Positions 60,889 to 64,000 of a stretch of DNA of 64,000 bases are shown here, in pieces. Under the pieces are notes generated by a model that was not told the DNA's origin, ran no database searches, and saw only the letters and a list, made by a program, of their open reading frames with translations. The position numbers and the translations under genes are program-made. Origin of the DNA: Muribaculaceae bacterium (GTDB lineage: Bacteria > Bacteroidota > Bacteroidia > Bacteroidales > Muribaculaceae); the NCBI GenBank assembly GCA_029061225.1, contig JAIDSM010000141.1, positions 1 through 64,000 on the forward strand, read 5' to 3'. The stretch's first letter is position 1. Every line of letters begins with the position of its first letter.

Positions 60889-63014
60889 CATATAAGGATA
60901 TTGACATACAAGCTTGTTATGAATCAGGAACATGTGACATTGTAGAAGATTTCTATGAACCTGTTCTTGTCTCATCTGTGTCTTATGACAGAATAACTGG
61001 TTTTTTCTCTTCTTCCGCATTAGCGATAGCTGCAAGAGGCTTGTATGGATTTATAAAAAACAAAGGACATATGCGTCTTATATCATCTCCGATTCTTAGT
61101 TCTGACGATGCAGATATCATTCGTAAGGTAATTAATACTCCGGAAGAGCTAACAGAAGATGATCTGGGGATAAATTTATCTGATCTGCGAAATGAATTTG
61201 AGGAAAACCATATATCCGCACTTGGGTGGATGCTTAAATCGGGTCTTCTTGAAATAAAGCTTGCGGTTATTATCAATAAAAATGGAGGTTTGTGCAATTT
61301 TGAGGAAGTAAAAGGCAATGGTCTTTTCCATCAAAAAGTAGGAGTTCTTATGGATATGGAAGGGAACAGAATTTCTTTCAGTGGATCCATCAATGAAACA
61401 GCATCTGCGTGGGTGAATAATGACGAAGAATTTAAGGTATTTAAGGAATGGGGAAACTCGCATGATTATTTTGTCAAGGATAAAACCAGATTTGATGAAA
61501 TATGGAATGGGAAAAGAAAAAATATAAAAATATTTGATCTTCCGTCGGCAATTCAAAACAGCTTAATAAAATATTCCAAAGATTTTGATATTGAAAAAAT
61601 TTCTATTAAGCAATATCGAAAATCAAAAATCAATATGTTCAACTTTGAGAATAGTCCCATAACATTATTCGGTTATCAAGCAGAAGCACTTAATCTTTGG
61701 AAAGGTAATACGTATAGATTGTTATTTGAAATGGCGACTGGAACTGGAAAAACGCGTACAGCAGTCGCAGGTATCGCTCGTGTATTAGCTACTTCAAAAA
61801 AGGTTGTGGTAATAATATCAACGCCTCAAAATACCCTTTCAAAACAATGGAAAGAAAATGAAATAGAAATGTTGAATGTAATCTTTGACAGAAGTGAAAT
61901 AATCGATGGAACCAGGAGATTCTGGGATAAGAAGCTCAGTGATCTCCTTTTGGAGAATGCTGCAGGATTCTCAAACCATGTAGTGATTTATACTACTCAT
62001 GCTACATCCTCATCTTTTAAATTTACATCCATTATAGAAAAGGAACTTTCAAAAGAGAGTGTAACTTTGTTTGTTGGCGATGAAGTTCATTGGTTGGGAG
62101 CAAAAGGTTTGCGTAGGGCTCTTTTGCCAAGATATGATTTTAGAATAGGATTGAGTGCTACTCCTACGCGTTGGTTTGACAATGAAGGGAGTGTGTTGAT
62201 TGAAAAGTACTTTGGTAATAAAAAATTTGTATTCTCTATACATGATGCATTAACAGAATTCAATCCTCTAACAGGAAAACATTTTCTTGTAAATTACTAT
62301 TACTATGTGAGTAAAGTTGAATTGAATGTAGATGAAACTATAGAATATAAAAAAATCACACAGCAGTTACTCAGTCTTAAAAATAAAGCTGAATTATTTC
62401 CAGAGGTAGCAGACCGTTACGAGAGACTTCTGGAACAAAGAGCTAATATTATCAAGAACGCAGATGCTAAATATGAGGCGCTTGGTAAAATTATTGATGA
62501 TTTAAATAGAAAGGGTAGGATAGAAAACGTGATTATATTTGTTTCCCCTCAACAAATTAACAAGGTCACGGAAATCCTTATAAAGAAGGATGTGATATTC
62601 CATAAGTTGACAGAATCGCAAGGAACAAGACCCGAGAAAAAATATAAAGGTCTATCTGAACGTGAGTTTATAATTTCAAAATTTAAAACCGGTGAATATC
62701 AAACATTGATAGCTATAAAGTGTTTGGATGAAGGTATCGATATTCCTACTGCCAACACTGGAATTCTTATGTCAAGCAGTACTAATCCGCGAGAATATGT
62801 ACAACGAATTGGAAGAATTATCAGGCAAAGTGAAGGGAAAAACTTTGCGTATCTTTATGATATTTGTGTTGGTAAAATCACCACTTTAGACAATGATGAG
62901 CAAAAATTTGAAAATAATATTAGAAAAAAAGAGGCTATGCGTCTCAAAGAAATTGCGGAAAATGCAATTAATACGGTGGATGCGATCGAAGTAATTAACT
63001 CATTAAGTAAATAG
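60885..63014 (+). CDS. SF2 helicase with N-terminal phospholipase D-like nuclease domain
   Basis: 709 residues. N-terminal PLD-like half-site: FHQKVGVLMD (His149, Lys151) and FSGSINET (from about 166), as in PLD-family nucleases. Helicase core: MATGTGKTRTA (about 282-292), GDEVHWLG (DEVH, about 399), GLSATPTR, IAIKCLDEGIDIPTANTGI and QRIGRIIRQ. Similar PLD-helicases occur in restriction-like and DNA-modification defence loci. It is coupled to the radical SAM gene (ATGA) and followed 6 bp later by the 49-residue gene. Confidence 0.88.
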   Translation: MTYKDIDIQACYESGTCDIVEDFYEPVLVSSVSYDRITGFFSSSALAIAARGLYGFIKNKGHMRLISSPILSSDDADIIRKVINTPEELTEDDLGINLSDLRNEFEENHISALGWMLKSGLLEIKLAVIINKNGGLCNFEEVKGNGLFHQKVGVLMDMEGNRISFSGSINETASAWVNNDEEFKVFKEWGNSHDYFVKDKTRFDEIWNGKRKNIKIFDLPSAIQNSLIKYSKDFDIEKISIKQYRKSKINMFNFENSPITLFGYQAEALNLWKGNTYRLLFEMATGTGKTRTAVAGIARVLATSKKVVVIISTPQNTLSKQWKENEIEMLNVIFDRSEIIDGTRRFWDKKLSDLLLENAAGFSNHVVIYTTHATSSSFKFTSIIEKELSKESVTLFVGDEVHWLGAKGLRRALLPRYDFRIGLSATPTRWFDNEGSVLIEKYFGNKKFVFSIHDALTEFNPLTGKHFLVNYYYYVSKVELNVDETIEYKKITQQLLSLKNKAELFPEVADRYERLLEQRANIIKNADAKYEALGKIIDDLNRKGRIENVIIFVSPQQINKVTEILIKKDVIFHKLTESQGTRPEKKYKGLSEREFIISKFKTGEYQTLIAIKCLDEGIDIPTANTGILMSSSTNPREYVQRIGRIIRQSEGKNFAYLYDICVGKITTLDNDEQKFENNIRKKEAMRLKEIAENAINTVDAIEVINSLSK

Positions 63015-63020
63015 AAAACC

Positions 63021-63170
63021 ATGGCTCTAAACGAAAATGTTAAAGAAAAGATCACTCAGAAAATTGGTGATGATCAATTACTGAAAGATGCTGTCATCAC
63101 TATTTTAAAAGGTGTGGATGAAAGCAAGCAGTTAAAACGTATAATTGAACACATTCTAAAAACAATCTGA
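63021..63170 (+). CDS. 49-residue protein between helicase and ATPase genes
   Basis: A small, charged, probably helical protein (MALNENVKEKITQKIGDDQ... ending EHILKTI). It sits 6 bp after the helicase stop and 1 bp before the ATPase start, so it is in the operon and spaced like a true gene. No family is recognised. It may be a small structural partner of the ATPase, like the small subunits of other DndD-type systems. Confidence 0.65.
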   Translation: MALNENVKEKITQKIGDDQLLKDAVITILKGVDESKQLKRIIEHILKTI

Positions 63171-63171
63171 T

Positions 63172-64000
63172 ATGAGGATTGAATCGATAAAAATACATAA
63201 CCTTCGTCAGTTAAAAGACATCACGCTCAGATTTGTGAAGCAGTCCGGTGAGAATGATTTGAATATCATTCTTGCCGAAAATGGTGTTGGTAAAACAAAT
63301 ATTCTAAATGCAATCACTTGGTGTTTGTATAATCAGGAAATGCATCTCCGCGACAAGAAAAACGCACTTCCTATCGTAAATACCCAAGTTGTGGAGGAAA
63401 TGATTCAATATGGTGGAGGTCAGGTAGATGTATCTGTAGAGCTAATTGTCAATACGGATGATAATGACAAAATAACCTTTAGGCGAATTGCTATGTTTAA
63501 TGTTACCAACGATGACGTAGTTGATCTGAATGATAAACTTTCCATAAGTTATCTTGGCAAGGATGGATATAGGATTGTTGATAGCGATGAGGAAACCAAA
63601 GAATTGGTTCATAAGTATCTTCCCGAGGAGATTTGCAATTATATTTTCTTTGACGGAGAACAACTTGAAAAGTTTTTTTCCTTTGATCAGCTTAAAAATG
63701 TAAAAGATGGAATCCATGAATTTACTCAGGCATCGTATTTAAAATATGGTTATGAATATTTGGAAAAGTACGTCAAAGAGTTTATAAATTCAAAAATAAG
63801 TAAGGGTGGAGACAAGGAATTGAAGGAGCTGCAGAAGAAAGTTGAAGAACTGGATTCTCAGATAAGTCTTTCTGAAATAACTATAGAGGAGATTAAGAAT
63901 AATATTTTTCAATGTGAGTCCCATATTGATGAATTAACTGCAAAAATCCATGGTTGTGAAAATGTTCGTGAAAAGGCTGAGGAACTCAAAGAATCGGAAC
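63172..64000 (+). CDS. DndD-like SMC/Rad50-type ATPase, cut by the window end
   Basis: 276 residues visible, C-terminus outside the window. N-terminal P-loop AENGVGKTNILNAITW (about 35-50), then ICNYIFFDGEQLEKFF (about 160-175), a motif typical of DndD and related DNA-modification ATPases, then the beginning of a long coiled coil (ELKELQKKVEELDSQISLSE...). Walker B and the second half are beyond 64000. It should pair with the radical SAM and PLD-helicase proteins upstream. Confidence 0.8.
   Translation, partial: MRIESIKIHNLRQLKDITLRFVKQSGENDLNIILAENGVGKTNILNAITWCLYNQEMHLRDKKNALPIVNTQVVEEMIQYGGGQVDVSVELIVNTDDNDKITFRRIAMFNVTNDDVVDLNDKLSISYLGKDGYRIVDSDEETKELVHKYLPEEICNYIFFDGEQLEKFFSFDQLKNVKDGIHEFTQASYLKYGYEYLEKYVKEFINSKISKGGDKELKELQKKVEELDSQISLSEITIEEIKNNIFQCESHIDELTAKIHGCENVREKAEELKESE

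Overview
The window reads as a chromosomal segment of a Bacteroidales bacterium, most likely Muribaculaceae or a close relative. This is inferred from four things: the Bacteroidota promoter pattern (TTTG, about 20 bp, then TAnnTTTG) recurs in front of many genes; starts mostly lack strong Shine-Dalgarno sequences; families typical of the order are present (DUF4270 lipoprotein, one-domain glycogen synthase, BtuB/BtuG-type B12 uptake, PL10 lyase); and at least five secreted proteins end in a T9SS-like sorting tail.

Layout. 1-4.2 kb: the 3' part of tRNA-Leu(GAG), a stand-alone AAA-ATPase_like/PDDEXK_9 protein, and two related secreted proteins. 4.3-8 kb: thrS-infC-rpmI-rplT with structured leaders. 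8-13.9 kb: an accessory block with a CAT-like acetyltransferase, a HEPN/MNT pair, and a four-gene operon (AAA-ATPase/PDDEXK, A1S_2505/YopX-like, Nmad2, Nmad3) whose genes are all joined by 4-bp ATGA overlaps. 14-19.5 kb: a TPP-riboswitch thiamine operon, thiS-thiE(fused)-thiG-thiH-thiF-tenA-thiD, without thiC. 19.5-31 kb: an orphan structured RNA unit, nitroreductase, ffh-panD-panC, glycogen synthase/DUF4270/CapA, RidA, an ABC-F ATPase, a Dabb protein and a porin. 31.1-43.8 kb: a cobalamin-riboswitch locus with a BtuB-like receptor, BtuG-like propeller, a BtuH-like candidate and three large secreted proteins, one of them an 1812-residue chimera. 43.8-57.4 kb: an ABC-F ATPase, recQ, a 334-bp tandem repeat, transporters, pncB, a pectate lyase, an ATPase/nuclease-like pair and a DUF2059 protein. 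57.4-58.3 kb: repeat-rich debris around a small zinc-ribbon gene. 58.3-64 kb: a clearly AT-rich island with a long structured leader RNA followed by radical SAM protein, PLD-helicase, a 49-residue protein and a DndD-like ATPase that runs off the window.

How the genes work together. The thiamine operon makes the thiazole half, salvages the pyrimidine half (TenA, ThiD) and joins them (ThiE). The B12 genes should capture and import corrinoids at the outer membrane and are switched off by B12. Three clusters (9.6-13.9, 53.9-55.8 and 58.3-64 kb) look like defence or nucleic-acid modification systems. The two with the least obvious match to named systems are the ATGA-coupled Nmad operon and the radical SAM/PLD-helicase/DndD-like operon.
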